A stretch of DNA of 64,000 nt from Polaribacter reichenbachii (GCF_001975665.1 NZ_CP019419.1:3703501-3767500); one strand, 5' to 3'; positions 16,754 to 25,818 are shown, counted from the first letter of the stretch. The notes: a model not told the origin generated them from the sequence alone. Translations and numbers: made by a program.

Positions 16754-17569
16754 ATGAAAATTGAGAAATATAATCAAAGACTTCTCGCCATTTTGGGTAC
16801 AATAGGAGTGATTTTTCTGATAGTTGCTTTAATAGCATTTATATCAATAACCATTATGGAACACAGAAGATATGATGACGACATTGAAACTGGAATTTTA
16901 TCTGATGAAAAAATTGAAGAATTACAAAAAGAAAATAAACGTGAACAGGTAATTTCATATGAGAACCCACGATTGATTGACACACTTAATTCTGTTTATA
17001 TCATCCCTGTTTCACATAAAACTTTGAATGAAATAGAAGACATTGGCAAAACACTTAACGCATTTTCTTCTGCCGACAGTTATGAAAAAAGTGATTCTCG
17101 TTATTCTTCTTATCATTATGGAGCATTCAACAATTTGATTGTCTACGATTCAAAAAATAGAGCAAACAAAAGTTTATTTGACAAAAGAGTGAATTTCAAT
17201 CAAATAAAAGCAGAGTACTTTGAAGATGATATTCTTCTATTAATGAAAGTTTCCGAAAAAGACACATATAAAGATGGAGTAATAAATCTTTTGGACTTTA
17301 AAAAACTATATATCTACTCATTTGAAAAAAAGGTATTAAAAAGCATTGGAATTGATGGAATGGATGTTGTAAGCTATAAGTTTATAGACAATGGAAAAGA
17401 TTTGACAGTACGATTTGGCGTTGACAAAAATGATGATGGACAATATGAAGAACATAATGAGCCGACATTGATAAAAAGATATGACTTTGAGAGTGAAAAA
17501 TTGACAGATATTGTGGATAAAAAAATCGACTCTGAATTACAGCAAACACTTGAAGGAACTAAAAAATAA
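16754..17569 (+). CDS. hypothetical membrane-anchored protein
   Basis: A 271-aa protein with one N-terminal membrane segment (residues about 9-33) and a large hydrophilic domain, so probably anchored in the inner membrane with the bulk outside the cytoplasm. The domain is rich in beta-strand-like segments (LIVYDSKNRANKSLF, LYIYSFEKKVLKSIG). A DKNDDGQYEEHNEP loop near the C-terminus resembles a calcium-binding loop, but it is single and unproven. It is the only gene in its cassette. I do not recognise the family. Confidence 0.7.
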   Translation: MKIEKYNQRLLAILGTIGVIFLIVALIAFISITIMEHRRYDDDIETGILSDEKIEELQKENKREQVISYENPRLIDTLNSVYIIPVSHKTLNEIEDIGKTLNAFSSADSYEKSDSRYSSYHYGAFNNLIVYDSKNRANKSLFDKRVNFNQIKAEYFEDDILLLMKVSEKDTYKDGVINLLDFKKLYIYSFEKKVLKSIGIDGMDVVSYKFIDNGKDLTVRFGVDKNDDGQYEEHNEPTLIKRYDFESEKLTDIVDKKIDSELQQTLEGTKK

Positions 17570-17574
17570 CGAAC

Positions 17575-17705
17575 GCACAACAATGGCTATAAGTAATTGC
17601 TGGTTCTCGCCTACTTCTGAAAATCCTAGCGGATTTTCAGCTTGGTGTGTACTTGCAAAGTTGAATGCTACCCCACGCAACTACTCATAGCCGAGACCGT
17701 TGGCA
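17575..17705 (+). repeat. attC-like cassette repeat 6 (class B)
   Basis: Boxes GCACAAC and GTTGGCA, 131 bp. ACGCACAAC closes the cassette opened by GTTGTGCGT. The outer stem is GGCTAT/ATAGCC rather than GTATAT/ATATAC, a compensated difference from class A. The inner hairpin is TGAAAATCC-TAGC-GGATTTTCA. It opens barcode GGCAATA. Confidence 0.87.
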
Positions 17706-17717
17706 ATAATTTGAAAA

Positions 17718-19511
17718 ATGAAATTCGATTCTAAAAAAATAGATTTAAAAATTTTTAAACTCAACAATACATTTTATGAGTTTAAAGACAAATCTACAAT
17801 TGAAAGAATTAAATTAATCGAAGACAACCATCTTAAAAAATTACGCCTTAAATATGATTTGGATGAGCACCATAAACTAAGACCTGTAATAACACATTCA
17901 ACTGAAGAAGATGGTTTTGAAATTTGGAGTTATTGTTACAATCAACCGAAAGACCAGTTTTATTGGAAACTTTTCCTGCCTGAGAAACTAAGCGAAGGAC
18001 AAAACTTTGAAATAATAGAATTTTCTTTTGTCCTATTCATAAAATACAAATCAAATATATATTGTGTTATTGGCGGAAGTGGAATGAGTGTTATTAGAAA
18101 GTATATTGACCCAGATTTTGGGATTAACCTCTATCAACATTTTGCAAAACCAACTGAGGATATTTTGATTGAATTAAATGCTCGTGGAATAGCAAGTAAT
18201 ATTTCTCAGAAAAGACATACTTATAATTTAAACCAAACTATATCAGAAACTCTAGAATATTCAGAAATTCCAACAAAAATAAAACTTGTTCTTCGCAAAG
18301 AATTAAAAGATTCTATTTTCAAAAAATACAAACTTGGTACAGATAGAACTCTTCTTGAAGTCGGGTCATATTTTTATTTAAGAAAAAGAATAAATTTTGA
18401 GGAACTAAAACAATTAATCATTGATTTAGATAAAATCCTTAACGATGACAACTTCACCCAATTAACACTTTTCCGAAAAATAGACGATGAAAACTTAGTT
18501 AATGAACTTGATAAAGTTCTACAAAATAGAATAATAGATGATGTAATAAAATTAAGTACATCTTCTCGAAACACAATTCAAAAAGATATACTTGAAGTCG
18601 TTCATCCCTCTAAATTAGAAAGGTTTTATGAATGTAATAATTACATAATCAAAGCTAAATATTCTCGTGGTAAACACGATATTGAAGTTAACGATAGACA
18701 AGAGCTTTATATAAAATCAATTGAGCATATTAATAACAATTCAGACGACCTAACAAATCGTTTTGAAATTGGAAAAAAACTTTTCACGCTTGGCATTGTA
18801 GGTCGTGTTAATGATAAAGAATTGACTTATGCCAATTTTTATGCTCATATAATTGCAGAAATTGAATACTTAAGTCAAAAATATTTTCGGATAGATGGGA
18901 ACTGGTATTTTCTAAAAGATGAATTTCTTGAACTAATGAATTCTGATGCAATCGACTTTTATAGAAAATATGAACTAAAAGAAAATATTTTAAATAAATG
19001 GGAAGATGGAGATGATGAAGACACCTACAACTTAAGTCATAAAAATGATAATTACTACGTTTTAGACAAAGTAATTGACAGCAATATTGAACTTTGTGAC
19101 CTTTTGATAATAAAAGATGATATAGCTTATTTTGTGCACGTTAAAAATGGTTTCAACACAAAAATGAGAGATTTATATGTACAGGTAATGCTCTCTGCTA
19201 AAAGACTTTCAACTGATATTAAAAATAATAAGTCTAGTAGTTACTTAAAAAAGACTTTACAAGCCTATAAAAAGATAAACAAAAAAAAGGGACTAGACGT
19301 CAAAGAATTAGCTAGAAAAATTTTAGAAAAGGAATATGAGATTGTCTACGTTATGGCTTTTAAGAACAACTATAGAAAGTCTGATACCATAATTGATAAA
19401 ATAAATAAGAGTAAATCTAATATTGCTAAGTATTCAATCGTTCAAACAGTTAAGGAAATGCAAAGGTTGAACTTCGGAATTAGACTAAAAGACATATCTG
19501 AAATTAAATAA
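17718..19511 (+). CDS. DUF6119/TIGR04141-like protein
   Basis: A 597-aa soluble protein. It resembles the sporadically distributed TIGR04141/DUF6119 family in length and in the central segment CVIGGSGMSVIRKYIDPDFGINLYQHF, followed by a stretch like ELNARGIASNISQKRH. The C-terminal third (DNYYVLDKVIDSNIELCDLLI and IAYFVHVKNGFNTKMRDLYVQVMLSAKRL) looks like a D...K nuclease-like core, with D-x-x and H-V-K-N positions. The family is patchy and linked to defence neighbourhoods, but its activity is unknown. It is the only gene in its cassette, starting 13 bp after the repeat. Confidence 0.6.
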   Translation: MKFDSKKIDLKIFKLNNTFYEFKDKSTIERIKLIEDNHLKKLRLKYDLDEHHKLRPVITHSTEEDGFEIWSYCYNQPKDQFYWKLFLPEKLSEGQNFEIIEFSFVLFIKYKSNIYCVIGGSGMSVIRKYIDPDFGINLYQHFAKPTEDILIELNARGIASNISQKRHTYNLNQTISETLEYSEIPTKIKLVLRKELKDSIFKKYKLGTDRTLLEVGSYFYLRKRINFEELKQLIIDLDKILNDDNFTQLTLFRKIDDENLVNELDKVLQNRIIDDVIKLSTSSRNTIQKDILEVVHPSKLERFYECNNYIIKAKYSRGKHDIEVNDRQELYIKSIEHINNNSDDLTNRFEIGKKLFTLGIVGRVNDKELTYANFYAHIIAEIEYLSQKYFRIDGNWYFLKDEFLELMNSDAIDFYRKYELKENILNKWEDGDDEDTYNLSHKNDNYYVLDKVIDSNIELCDLLIIKDDIAYFVHVKNGFNTKMRDLYVQVMLSAKRLSTDIKNNKSSSYLKKTLQAYKKINKKKGLDVKELARKILEKEYEIVYVMAFKNNYRKSDTIIDKINKSKSNIAKYSIVQTVKEMQRLNFGIRLKDISEIK

Positions 19512-19519
19512 AAACTATT

Positions 19520-19650
19520 GCCAACACCGTATAAAATTAATTGCTAGTTATAGCCTACTTACGAAAGTCCTCGCGGACTTTCTATCTGTGATTTATTTGC
19601 TAATTTTAGTGCTTAAAACACGCAACTAATCTTATACAAACACGTTGTAG
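19520..19650 (+). repeat. attC-like cassette repeat 7 (class A)
   Basis: Boxes TGCCAAC and GTTGTAG, 131 bp. TATTGCCAAC closes GTTGGCAATA. The inner hairpin is GAAAGTCC/GGACTTTC, a G-C pair replacing the A-T pair of the common form. It opens barcode GTAGCCA. Confidence 0.87.
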
Positions 19651-19664
19651 CCAATTTAACCGAA

Positions 19665-20159
19665 ATGCAGAAAACAGAAGAGTTTATTGAAAATAGAATT
19701 AAATGGCGAGCTTCAAAACACGATTTGCCGAATAAAAATGTTCATTTGTTTGAGAATTTAACGGCTGATAAAAAAGCGGAATATTTAACTCAATTCAATG
19801 AGAATTATTGTGGAAAAATAATTTTACTCTTTACTGATTCAAAAAAGCACTGGACAGCAATCGGAACAAAAAAAATCATTGGTTTTGACGGAACTGAATT
19901 TAACTCTATCGAATTGAATTCTATAAAAGATGTTGATTCTAAAAATCGGAAAGAATATTTCGAAAAAGCTGAAGCTGGCGAAACAAAACTCAAGAAAATC
20001 AAAAAACGAAATGAATCTGAATTGTTAATTACGGAATTTAATGGAAAGCAAACTATTTTCCTTACGAAAAAAGGAAGTGACTTATTCTCGTTATGGAATA
20101 TAATGAGGATGATTGAACAACTGAATAAAAAAACTGGCTACAACACCGTGTATAATTAA
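19665..20159 (+). CDS. hypothetical protein ending inside the cassette repeat
   Basis: A 164-aa charged soluble protein I do not recognise. It has a beta-rich middle (CGKIILLFTDSKKHWTAIGTKKIIGFDG and SELLITEFNGKQTIFLTKKGSDLFSLWNIMRM) that resembles a small PH-like barrel, which is only an impression. The coding frame runs through the left box of the following repeat and stops at TAA 20157-20159, so the last residues (YNTVYN) are encoded by repeat DNA. It is alone in its cassette and starts 14 bp after the previous repeat. Confidence 0.68.
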   Translation: MQKTEEFIENRIKWRASKHDLPNKNVHLFENLTADKKAEYLTQFNENYCGKIILLFTDSKKHWTAIGTKKIIGFDGTEFNSIELNSIKDVDSKNRKEYFEKAEAGETKLKKIKKRNESELLITEFNGKQTIFLTKKGSDLFSLWNIMRMIEQLNKKTGYNTVYN

Positions 20160-20271
20160 TTGCTTGTTTTAAGCCTACTTACGAACATTCCTGCGGAATA
20201 TTCTATCTGTGATTTATTTGCTAACTTAGTTCCATAAATCACGCAACTAACCATACACAATTACGTTAGGC
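20138..20271 (+). repeat. attC-like cassette repeat 8 (class A)
   Basis: Boxes CTACAAC and GTTAGGC, 134 bp. TGGCTACAAC closes GTTGTAGCCA. The outer stem is GTGTAT/ATACAC and the inner hairpin GAACATTCC/GGAATATTC. It opens barcode AGGCAAA, whose GTTAGGC fits the integron GTTRRRY consensus exactly. Confidence 0.87.
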
Positions 20272-20291
20272 AAAATTAAAAACCAACGACA

Positions 20292-20663
20292 ATGACAAGA
20301 ATTTACAGAAGTTTTTCAGAACCTGATAGAGAAAACCTGACTTGGGAAGAAACTTGGAAACAAGAAGACAAAGGCTTGATAAAAAATTATGAAGTTGGTA
20401 GAGCATTAGCAATAAAAGAACCTGAATTAGCAGAAAAAGCAAAAAGAGGAGAATTACCAGTTCTTGGATATAAAGGCGGAGTTGATAAAGCTTTAAAGAA
20501 AAAGGAAAAAATTGGAGCATTGAATTACATCGCTAAATGGCAAGCACTTCGAGGAGAAGATTTGAACATTGATATGAATGAGGAAATGGTTTTGATTTGT
20601 ACAAAAACAAAAATGATAGTAACATTTACAATGGATTTAGAAAAATTAAAAAATGCTAACTAA
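20292..20663 (+). CDS. hypothetical protein
   Basis: A 123-aa soluble, lysine-rich protein of unknown family, with helical segments around KNYEVGRALAIKEPELAEKAKRG and a C-terminal strand pair (EEMVLICTKTKMIVTFTMD). It is the first of two genes in its cassette and shares its last base with the start of the exonuclease gene, so the two are translated together and probably work together. Confidence 0.68.
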   Translation: MTRIYRSFSEPDRENLTWEETWKQEDKGLIKNYEVGRALAIKEPELAEKAKRGELPVLGYKGGVDKALKKKEKIGALNYIAKWQALRGEDLNIDMNEEMVLICTKTKMIVTFTMDLEKLKNAN

Positions 20664-21532
20664 TGGACTTTTTAGCTATTGACGTTGAAACTGCTAACTC
20701 TGATATGGCATCAATTTGTCAAATTGGATTTGTGGTTTATGAAAACGGTCAAATAAAGAAAGAATGGTCAAGTTTAATCAATCCAGAAGATTATTTTGAC
20801 TTTTGGAATGAGTCAATACACAACATTACCGAAGATGATGTAATTGAGAGCCCGAAATTTCCAGAAATATATGAGGTTCTTAAACAAAATTTAGAAAATT
20901 ATGTTTGTGTTTGTCATACTCATTTTGACAGAGTTTCAATAAATAGAACTTGTGAAAAATATGGACTTCCTGCAATCCAAAATAATTGGATAGATACAGC
21001 AAAAGTTGCTCGAAGATGTTGGAATGAATTTGCATATAAAGGTTACGGACTTGCTAATGTTTGTAAAAAATTAGGCTATTCATTCAATCATCACGATGCT
21101 TTGGAAGATGCAAAGGCTTCAGCTCATATTTTAATTTCTGCAATTAAAGAAGAAGATAACACAATTGACGAATGGATAATAAGAGTTAACAATCCTATTT
21201 TAGCTAATGCAAAAACTTATAGCAAATCTGTTTCAAAAGAGGGAAATCCTGATGGAAATTTGTTCGGAGAAGTTTTAGTTTTTACAGGTTCATTACAAAT
21301 TCCGAGAAGAGAAGCTTCTGTGCTTGCATCTGAAATTGGTTGCAATGTTGTGAACAGCGTAACGAAAAATACAACACTTTTAGTTGTTGGAGACCAAGAC
21401 ATTAGCAAACTTTCGGGAAAAAATAAAAGTTCTAAACATTTGAAAGCTGAAGAATTGAAAATAAAAGGACAAAATTTACGAATATTAAAAGAATCTGATT
21501 TTGTTGCATTATATGAATCGAATAAAGAATAA
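20663..21532 (+). CDS. DEDDh 3'-5' exonuclease with BRCT domain
   Basis: A 289-aa protein of the DnaQ/PolIII-epsilon exonuclease superfamily. The N-terminal 165 residues contain FLAIDVETAN (D and E), a CHTHFDRVSINR middle aspartate and the HHDALEDAKASA motif with the catalytic histidine and last aspartate. The C-terminal 85 residues (GEVLVFTGSLQIPRREA... then TTLLVVGD) form a BRCT domain of the DNA-ligase type. Such exonuclease-BRCT proteins are frequent in Bacteroidota and Firmicutes and act in DNA repair or nucleic-acid degradation. The upstream small protein is coupled by a one-base overlap, which suggests a two-component cassette. Confidence 0.85.
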   Translation: MDFLAIDVETANSDMASICQIGFVVYENGQIKKEWSSLINPEDYFDFWNESIHNITEDDVIESPKFPEIYEVLKQNLENYVCVCHTHFDRVSINRTCEKYGLPAIQNNWIDTAKVARRCWNEFAYKGYGLANVCKKLGYSFNHHDALEDAKASAHILISAIKEEDNTIDEWIIRVNNPILANAKTYSKSVSKEGNPDGNLFGEVLVFTGSLQIPRREASVLASEIGCNVVNSVTKNTTLLVVGDQDISKLSGKNKSSKHLKAEELKIKGQNLRILKESDFVALYESNKE

Positions 21533-21540
21533 ATAACTTT

Positions 21541-21672
21541 GCCTAACACCGTATATAATTTATTGCTTGGTTCTAGCCTACTTACGAAAATCCTCACGGA
21601 TTTTCTATTCGGTTTTTATTTGCTAAATTACGTGCTTAACCACGCAACAAACCATATACAAACACGTTGGCA
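21541..21672 (+). repeat. attC-like cassette repeat 9 (class A)
   Basis: Boxes GCCTAAC and GTTGGCA, 132 bp. TTTGCCTAAC closes GTTAGGCAAA. The inner hairpin loop reads TCAC. It opens barcode GGCAAAC. Confidence 0.87.
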
Positions 21673-21688
21673 AACATTTAAAAAAACT

Positions 21689-22435
21689 ATGGAGAAACCA
21701 GTATTTGACCTTTTAGTCGAAATTAGTAAAAACAAATACTTTGATTATGAGGACAAATCAAGAACTACTAATCGAGATAAAGAAATAGAACGTAGTGAGA
21801 AATATAGGCAATTAAGGTATTTGCTTGACCAAGGTTTTATTTCAAGTACCAAAGATATTTACATCATTACCGAATATGGATATATTGTTTCGCAATTTGA
21901 AAGTTGGTCTGAATATATTAATCATCAAAAAGAACTATTAGACCGAAAAGTAAAAAAGGAAAATCTTGACTTAAAAATATCTGATTTTCAAGTTCGGACT
22001 AAATACTTGCCTTATATAATTTCATTATTAAGTGTTGTTTTATCAATTATCGCTCTCTCATATCAATTCAAAAAGGAGAATAAAACAGAAGAACAAATCT
22101 CAAACCCAACTTTGTTGACTTCCGAAAAACAGGTCAAAAATTCAATTAATAATGGTATATGGATTAGTACAAAAGATTCATTATCATCTGTTGAGATTAA
22201 TGGAAATAATTGGACTTTTAAATATGTAAACGAAAAAACGGATTTAGATGACCATTATGAATATTTGATTACTAAAAGTGTTTTAGATAAACATAATGAA
22301 ATAATTGATGGTAGTTTAATTTTAACGAACAAATCTGACACACTCAAATACGGAATTGATTATATCTCTGAAAAAAATATGACTCTAATATATTTACCAA
22401 GAGGTAATTTTCATCATTATGAGAGGAAGGAATAA
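21689..22435 (+). CDS. hypothetical membrane protein with N-terminal helical domain
   Basis: A 248-aa protein. The first 105 residues look like a winged-helix-like module (FDLLVEISKNKYFDYED... RQLRYLLDQGFISSTKDIYIITEYGYIV), followed by a membrane segment (about 116-133, YLPYIISLLSVVLSIIALSY) and a beta-rich C-terminal domain with SSVEINGNNWTFKYV strands. The start at 21689 is chosen because the open frame before it is encoded by the repeat. It is the only gene in its cassette. A similar plan (helical domain, then one membrane helix) is seen at 42448. The function is unknown. Confidence 0.7.
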   Translation: MEKPVFDLLVEISKNKYFDYEDKSRTTNRDKEIERSEKYRQLRYLLDQGFISSTKDIYIITEYGYIVSQFESWSEYINHQKELLDRKVKKENLDLKISDFQVRTKYLPYIISLLSVVLSIIALSYQFKKENKTEEQISNPTLLTSEKQVKNSINNGIWISTKDSLSSVEINGNNWTFKYVNEKTDLDDHYEYLITKSVLDKHNEIIDGSLILTNKSDTLKYGIDYISEKNMTLIYLPRGNFHHYERKE

Positions 22436-22444
22436 AAAACGATT

Positions 22445-22575
22445 TGCCAACACCGTATATAATTTATTGCTAGTTCTAGCCTACTTACGAAAATCCTCGT
22501 GGATTTTCTATTCGGTTTTTATTTGCTAAATTACGTGCTAAACCACGCAACAAACCATATACAAACACGTTGGCT
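22445..22575 (+). repeat. attC-like cassette repeat 10 (class A)
   Basis: Boxes TGCCAAC and GTTGGCT, 131 bp. ATTTGCCAAC closes GTTGGCAAA. The inner hairpin loop reads TCGT. It opens barcode GGCTGTA. Confidence 0.87.
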
Positions 22576-22681
22576 GTAATTTAAAAGTCCGTTAACTAAA
22601 CGAAATATAGTGTTTACTAATTAAGACTTTTCTATAAAAGCAAACTGAATTAAATTGGAATTGAATACTAAATAAAGTGAT

Positions 22682-23212
22682 TTGAAAAAAGCAATACTTC
22701 TGACTTTCTTACTCAATTGCGGAATTGGAATCTCGCAAACCGAATTTCCATTTTATGAACAAATTGCGTTTGACTTTTATCAATCAACAATAATTGATTC
22801 TTTTCCTTCAAAAAAGAAAATAAAAGTTTATCCATATGTTATGGATTTTCATCCACCAAGAACGGGATTTTACAATCCAATCTGTTTAGGAATAAGTTGG
22901 AAAAGTAAAACTCAATTTAAAGAATTGGAATCTTATTTAGAAACTCAATTAAATATTGATTCCGATAGATTTGAACTTGATTTCTCGAATTTGGACAAAA
23001 AGAAATTCAAAATCAAAAGGAATGGAAACGGAACTTATCCAAAATTACAGATAACAGCACCACACAAAGAAATAAACGGAACTGAACGCATTTTTGTGAA
23101 TATTCATATAACGAATAAATATTTATACGAGACTTATCATATTGAATTTAATGACAAAGGAAAAATTATAAATTGGTGTAGAACATATGACGAAGTTATA
23201 AGAACATATTAA
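22682..23212 (+). CDS. secreted hypothetical protein
   Basis: A 176-aa protein from a TTG start (TTGAAAAAAGCAATACTTC), with a typical signal peptide (KKAILLTFLLNCGIGISQ) and no lipobox cysteine at the cleavage point, so probably periplasmic. The mature part is rich in beta-strand segments and contains FHPPRTGFYNP and ERIFVNIHITNKYLYE. No family was recognised. The 106-bp leader between the repeat and the start is longer than in most cassettes and could hold a promoter, although no TAnnTTTG box is evident. Confidence 0.65.
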   Translation: MKKAILLTFLLNCGIGISQTEFPFYEQIAFDFYQSTIIDSFPSKKKIKVYPYVMDFHPPRTGFYNPICLGISWKSKTQFKELESYLETQLNIDSDRFELDFSNLDKKKFKIKRNGNGTYPKLQITAPHKEINGTERIFVNIHITNKYLYETYHIEFNDKGKIINWCRTYDEVIRTY

Positions 23213-23220
23213 AAAACTAC

Positions 23221-23353
23221 AGCCAACAACATATATAATTTATTGCTGGCTTTTTGCTTACTTACGAAAATCCTCGCGGATTTTCTATGTCAGTAATTAT
23301 TTATTAACTTGGTTGCATAAACACGCAACAAACCATATATAAACACGTTGTGT
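23221..23353 (+). repeat. attC-like cassette repeat 11 (class A)
   Basis: Boxes AGCCAAC and GTTGTGT, 133 bp. TACAGCCAAC closes GTTGGCTGTA. The outer arms are both CATATATAA-like, a compensated ATATAT/ATATAT stem. It opens barcode GTGTGCA. Confidence 0.87.
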
Positions 23354-23365
23354 GCAATTTGAGAA

Positions 23366-23818
23366 ATGAGTCACGAGAAACTAACATATAGCGGAACAGA
23401 ATGCAATAACTATTTGTATTTCTCTTTTGATGCGGAATATTTCGATACCGAAAAAATTACAGCGGAATTGAATATTGAACCGACTTACGTAATGATAAAA
23501 AAAGAACCTGTTCCAAAATCAACTGCGTGGGAATACCGAATTGATGCTGGAAACAAAATTGATTTGGAAAGTTATCTTCAACAACTAATTGACATTTTTG
23601 AACCTAAAGTGGAAATCATAAACGGACTGAAAAGCAAATATGATTTAACAACTAGAATACAATTTGTAGTTGACATCGACATAAATCCAGAATCTTCGAC
23701 ACCTTATTTCGGACTGAATAAAAGAGCTGTTGACTTTTTAGCTAAAACTGGAACTGAAGTAGATTTTGCCCTTTATAAAGCTGATACAATCGGACTTTTA
23801 CAAAAATCGGATGAATAA
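23366..23818 (+). CDS. DUF4279 family protein
   Basis: A 150-aa soluble protein. The opening FSFDAEYFDTEKITAELNIEPT and the later AWEYRIDAG and IDIFEPK segments match the DUF4279 family, small proteins often found in immunity-gene clusters next to polymorphic toxins. The molecular role is unknown. It is the only gene in its cassette, starts 12 bp after the repeat and ends 8 bp before the next one, so there is little room for its own promoter or terminator. Confidence 0.75.
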   Translation: MSHEKLTYSGTECNNYLYFSFDAEYFDTEKITAELNIEPTYVMIKKEPVPKSTAWEYRIDAGNKIDLESYLQQLIDIFEPKVEIINGLKSKYDLTTRIQFVVDIDINPESSTPYFGLNKRAVDFLAKTGTEVDFALYKADTIGLLQKSDE

Positions 23819-23826
23819 AAAACTGC

Positions 23827-23959
23827 ACACAACAATGTATAACCGCAATTACGGCGGATTCGACTACGTCCGAATCCACTCGGAATTGCTAACGCCAGTG
23901 CTTAACCGAAAATTAACGCATATTAATCCGTAACTGACGGTTATACGAGACCGTTAGCA
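23827..23959 (+). repeat. attC-like cassette repeat 12 (class C)
   Basis: Boxes ACACAAC and GTTAGCA, 133 bp. TGCACACAAC closes GTTGTGTGCA. The outer arms are GTATAACCG/CGGTTATAC (perfect) and the inner hairpin GGATTCG/CGAATCC, both unlike class A but in the same places. It opens barcode AGCACCA. Confidence 0.87.
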
Positions 23960-23984
23960 CCAATTAAAAAAAAATACGAACTGA

Positions 23985-24845
23985 ATGAGTTTTGACTTAA
24001 ACTTTTACAAAAAAGAGAGCAATAAAATAAGCATTTCTGAAATGGTTGAATTCTTAAATACTATTCCAATGTTGGAAAGTAAAACAGAAGACCAAATAGT
24101 TTATGAAAACGAAACTACAGGAGTTTTTTGCTTATTTGAAACTTATGAAAGTGAAGATGAAGAAGAAAATGACTTTGGAGAATTAGAAGACACTAATTTG
24201 TGTTTTAATATAAATTATGTCAGACCAGACTTTTTCGGAATTGAAAGTTTTGAAATAGTAGATAAATTAATAGAAAAATTTGAACTTTATGTTCTTGATC
24301 CACAAGCAGAAGGAGAACCAATAAAGTATAAAAAAGGAGAATTATTAAAAAGTTGGTTAAAATCAAATAAAAAAATAAGTAAATCCTATTTTAAAGAATG
24401 GGAACTAAACTATTTAGAATTAGAAAAATCAAATTATTGTTGGAAATTCTGCTACAATAAAAACGAACTTCAAGAAAAATTAACAGAAGAATATTTTGTT
24501 CCAAATATATTTTACGTGAATAAAAATGGAACTGAAAAGGTGGAAACTTTATGTGTTTGGCCTGAACATATTCCGTTTGTTTTACCAAAAGTAGATTTTG
24601 TTTTAATTCAAAAAAGAATAAAAAAATTATTTAGAACAAAAGAAGAAAGTGGTTTAGTAAAATATGAAACAATAATTGAAAAATTAGGAAAATATTTTGA
24701 AAACGAAAAAGATTATAAAATTGTTCACCCAAAAAATGAGGAAAAGATAAAGCCTATTTTTAATTCAATTGAGTTTTTTACAACTATAGAAAAATACGGA
24801 AAAGGAATTTCAGTAGATAAAATAGTGAATTACAAGAACGAATAA
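23985..24845 (+). CDS. hypothetical soluble protein, immunity-like
   Basis: A 286-aa acidic protein beginning MSFDLNFYKKE, a start seen in small immunity-type proteins of Bacteroidota. It has a YESEDEEENDFGELED acidic loop, an NINYVRPDFFGIESFEIVDKL segment in the first half, and a lysine-rich C-terminal half (IEKLGKYFENEKDYKIVHPKN). I do not recognise a catalytic motif. It is alone in its cassette, 26 bp after the repeat. An immunity role is only suggested by resemblance and by similar neighbours. Confidence 0.6.
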   Translation: MSFDLNFYKKESNKISISEMVEFLNTIPMLESKTEDQIVYENETTGVFCLFETYESEDEEENDFGELEDTNLCFNINYVRPDFFGIESFEIVDKLIEKFELYVLDPQAEGEPIKYKKGELLKSWLKSNKKISKSYFKEWELNYLELEKSNYCWKFCYNKNELQEKLTEEYFVPNIFYVNKNGTEKVETLCVWPEHIPFVLPKVDFVLIQKRIKKLFRTKEESGLVKYETIIEKLGKYFENEKDYKIVHPKNEEKIKPIFNSIEFFTTIEKYGKGISVDKIVNYKNE

Positions 24846-24853
24846 ATAACTGG

Positions 24854-24987
24854 TGCTAACACCGTATAAACTTTATTGCTATTTATAGCTCACTTGGGAA
24901 ATTCCTTCGGAATTTCGCCGTTCGTGTTTTATTTAGTAAATTCACTGCGTTAAACAACGCAACAAAGCTTATACAACAACGTTAGCC
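24854..24987 (+). repeat. attC-like cassette repeat 13 (class A variant)
   Basis: Boxes TGCTAAC and GTTAGCC, 134 bp. TGGTGCTAAC closes GTTAGCACCA. The outer arms are GTATAAACTT/AAGCTTATAC-like and the inner hairpin GAAATTCC-TTC-GGAATTTC. It opens barcode AGCCACA. Confidence 0.87.
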
Positions 24988-24996
24988 ACAAGTTGA

Positions 24997-25428
24997 ATGA
25001 ACCTATTAACTAAAAGACCACACATTATTTTTCTTGTATTTTCTGTAATCACTTTTATACTCGGATTTAATGCAAACGGAGGAATGGATATAAATATTCA
25101 CGACACATATTACGTGATTAGTAATTATCATTTCGCAACACTGATTTCAATTCTTTTCGGAATAATCGGACTGATTTATTGGATTGTGAAAAAAGTGAAT
25201 GGAAACCTCTCTAAACGTCTGAATTTGATTCACGTTACGCTGACTTTTGGCGGAATTTTTCTGATTCTGATTTTAAACGAATTTTTTAGAAAGTCAATTA
25301 TGGAATACGATTTTAATGAAAACTTGACAATGGTAATTTATTTGATTTCTGCTATTGTGATTTTTGGACAAATTATATTTCCGATTAATATAATAAGAGG
25401 AATAATAAGAAAACGGAATAAAACCTAA
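24997..25428 (+). CDS. four-helix membrane protein, hypothetical
   Basis: A 143-aa integral membrane protein with four hydrophobic segments (about 8-26, 44-64, 78-96, 107-130). Between the first and second lies DINIHDTYYVISNYHFATL, which resembles the HDTYYVVAHFHYV motif of heme-copper oxidase subunit I, although the protein is far too short to be an oxidase. It is the first of two genes in its cassette; the second starts 2 bp after its stop, so the two probably act together. A membrane protein paired with a small soluble protein fits a toxin-immunity or sensor pair, which is speculation. Confidence 0.68.
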   Translation: MNLLTKRPHIIFLVFSVITFILGFNANGGMDINIHDTYYVISNYHFATLISILFGIIGLIYWIVKKVNGNLSKRLNLIHVTLTFGGIFLILILNEFFRKSIMEYDFNENLTMVIYLISAIVIFGQIIFPINIIRGIIRKRNKT

Positions 25429-25430
25429 GA

Positions 25431-25808
25431 ATGAACTACGAAATACCCAACTCATATAATTGGTTTGCAAAACTGAATTTGACTCAATTCATTCCTTGGA
25501 ATTTTGATACAGAAATTAATCCGAATTCATCAATCAATGAACGATTTAAAATTGAGTGTGAACAAAATCGAGGAGTTCTGACTTTTGGACGCAGACAAGA
25601 TATGGACACATTTGTTGGATTTGAAATTGTGGAAGGAAAAGTAACCGAAAATGTAATTGTTTTTCATCCCTCGTTCGGGACAAATGTTAAAGGTTGGAAT
25701 ATCATCGAATCTGAACACGCGGATTTTTTTGAGTTTATGCAAAAAAGAGTTTTACCAGAAATGAAAGAATGGATTCCAGAAGATGACGTGAATGATTATA
25801 TTGAATAA
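25431..25808 (+). CDS. hypothetical soluble protein
   Basis: A 125-aa acidic protein of unknown family, starting 2 bp after the membrane-protein gene. It contains tryptophan-rich patches (SYNWFAKLNLTQFIPWNF) and an FEIVEGKVTENVIVFHP strand pair, loosely like SMI1/KNR4-type immunity proteins, but I cannot assign it. It ends 10 bp before the next repeat. The close spacing indicates co-translation with the four-helix membrane protein. Confidence 0.65.
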   Translation: MNYEIPNSYNWFAKLNLTQFIPWNFDTEINPNSSINERFKIECEQNRGVLTFGRRQDMDTFVGFEIVEGKVTENVIVFHPSFGTNVKGWNIIESEHADFFEFMQKRVLPEMKEWIPEDDVNDYIE

Positions 25809-25818
25809 AAAAACCAGT

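Noticed and set aside
21539..21688. Upstream extension of the gene at 21689 beginning MPNTVYNLLLG
   Set aside because: This stretch is encoded by the class A repeat; the same peptide frame (ending HATNHIQTRW) occurs in other repeats, so it reflects the repeat and not the gene.
24997..25428. Heme-copper oxidase subunit I fragment
   Set aside because: HDTYYVISNYHF is similar to the oxidase motif, but the protein has only four helices, an intact start and stop, and fits its cassette exactly, so it is not a pseudogene of an oxidase.
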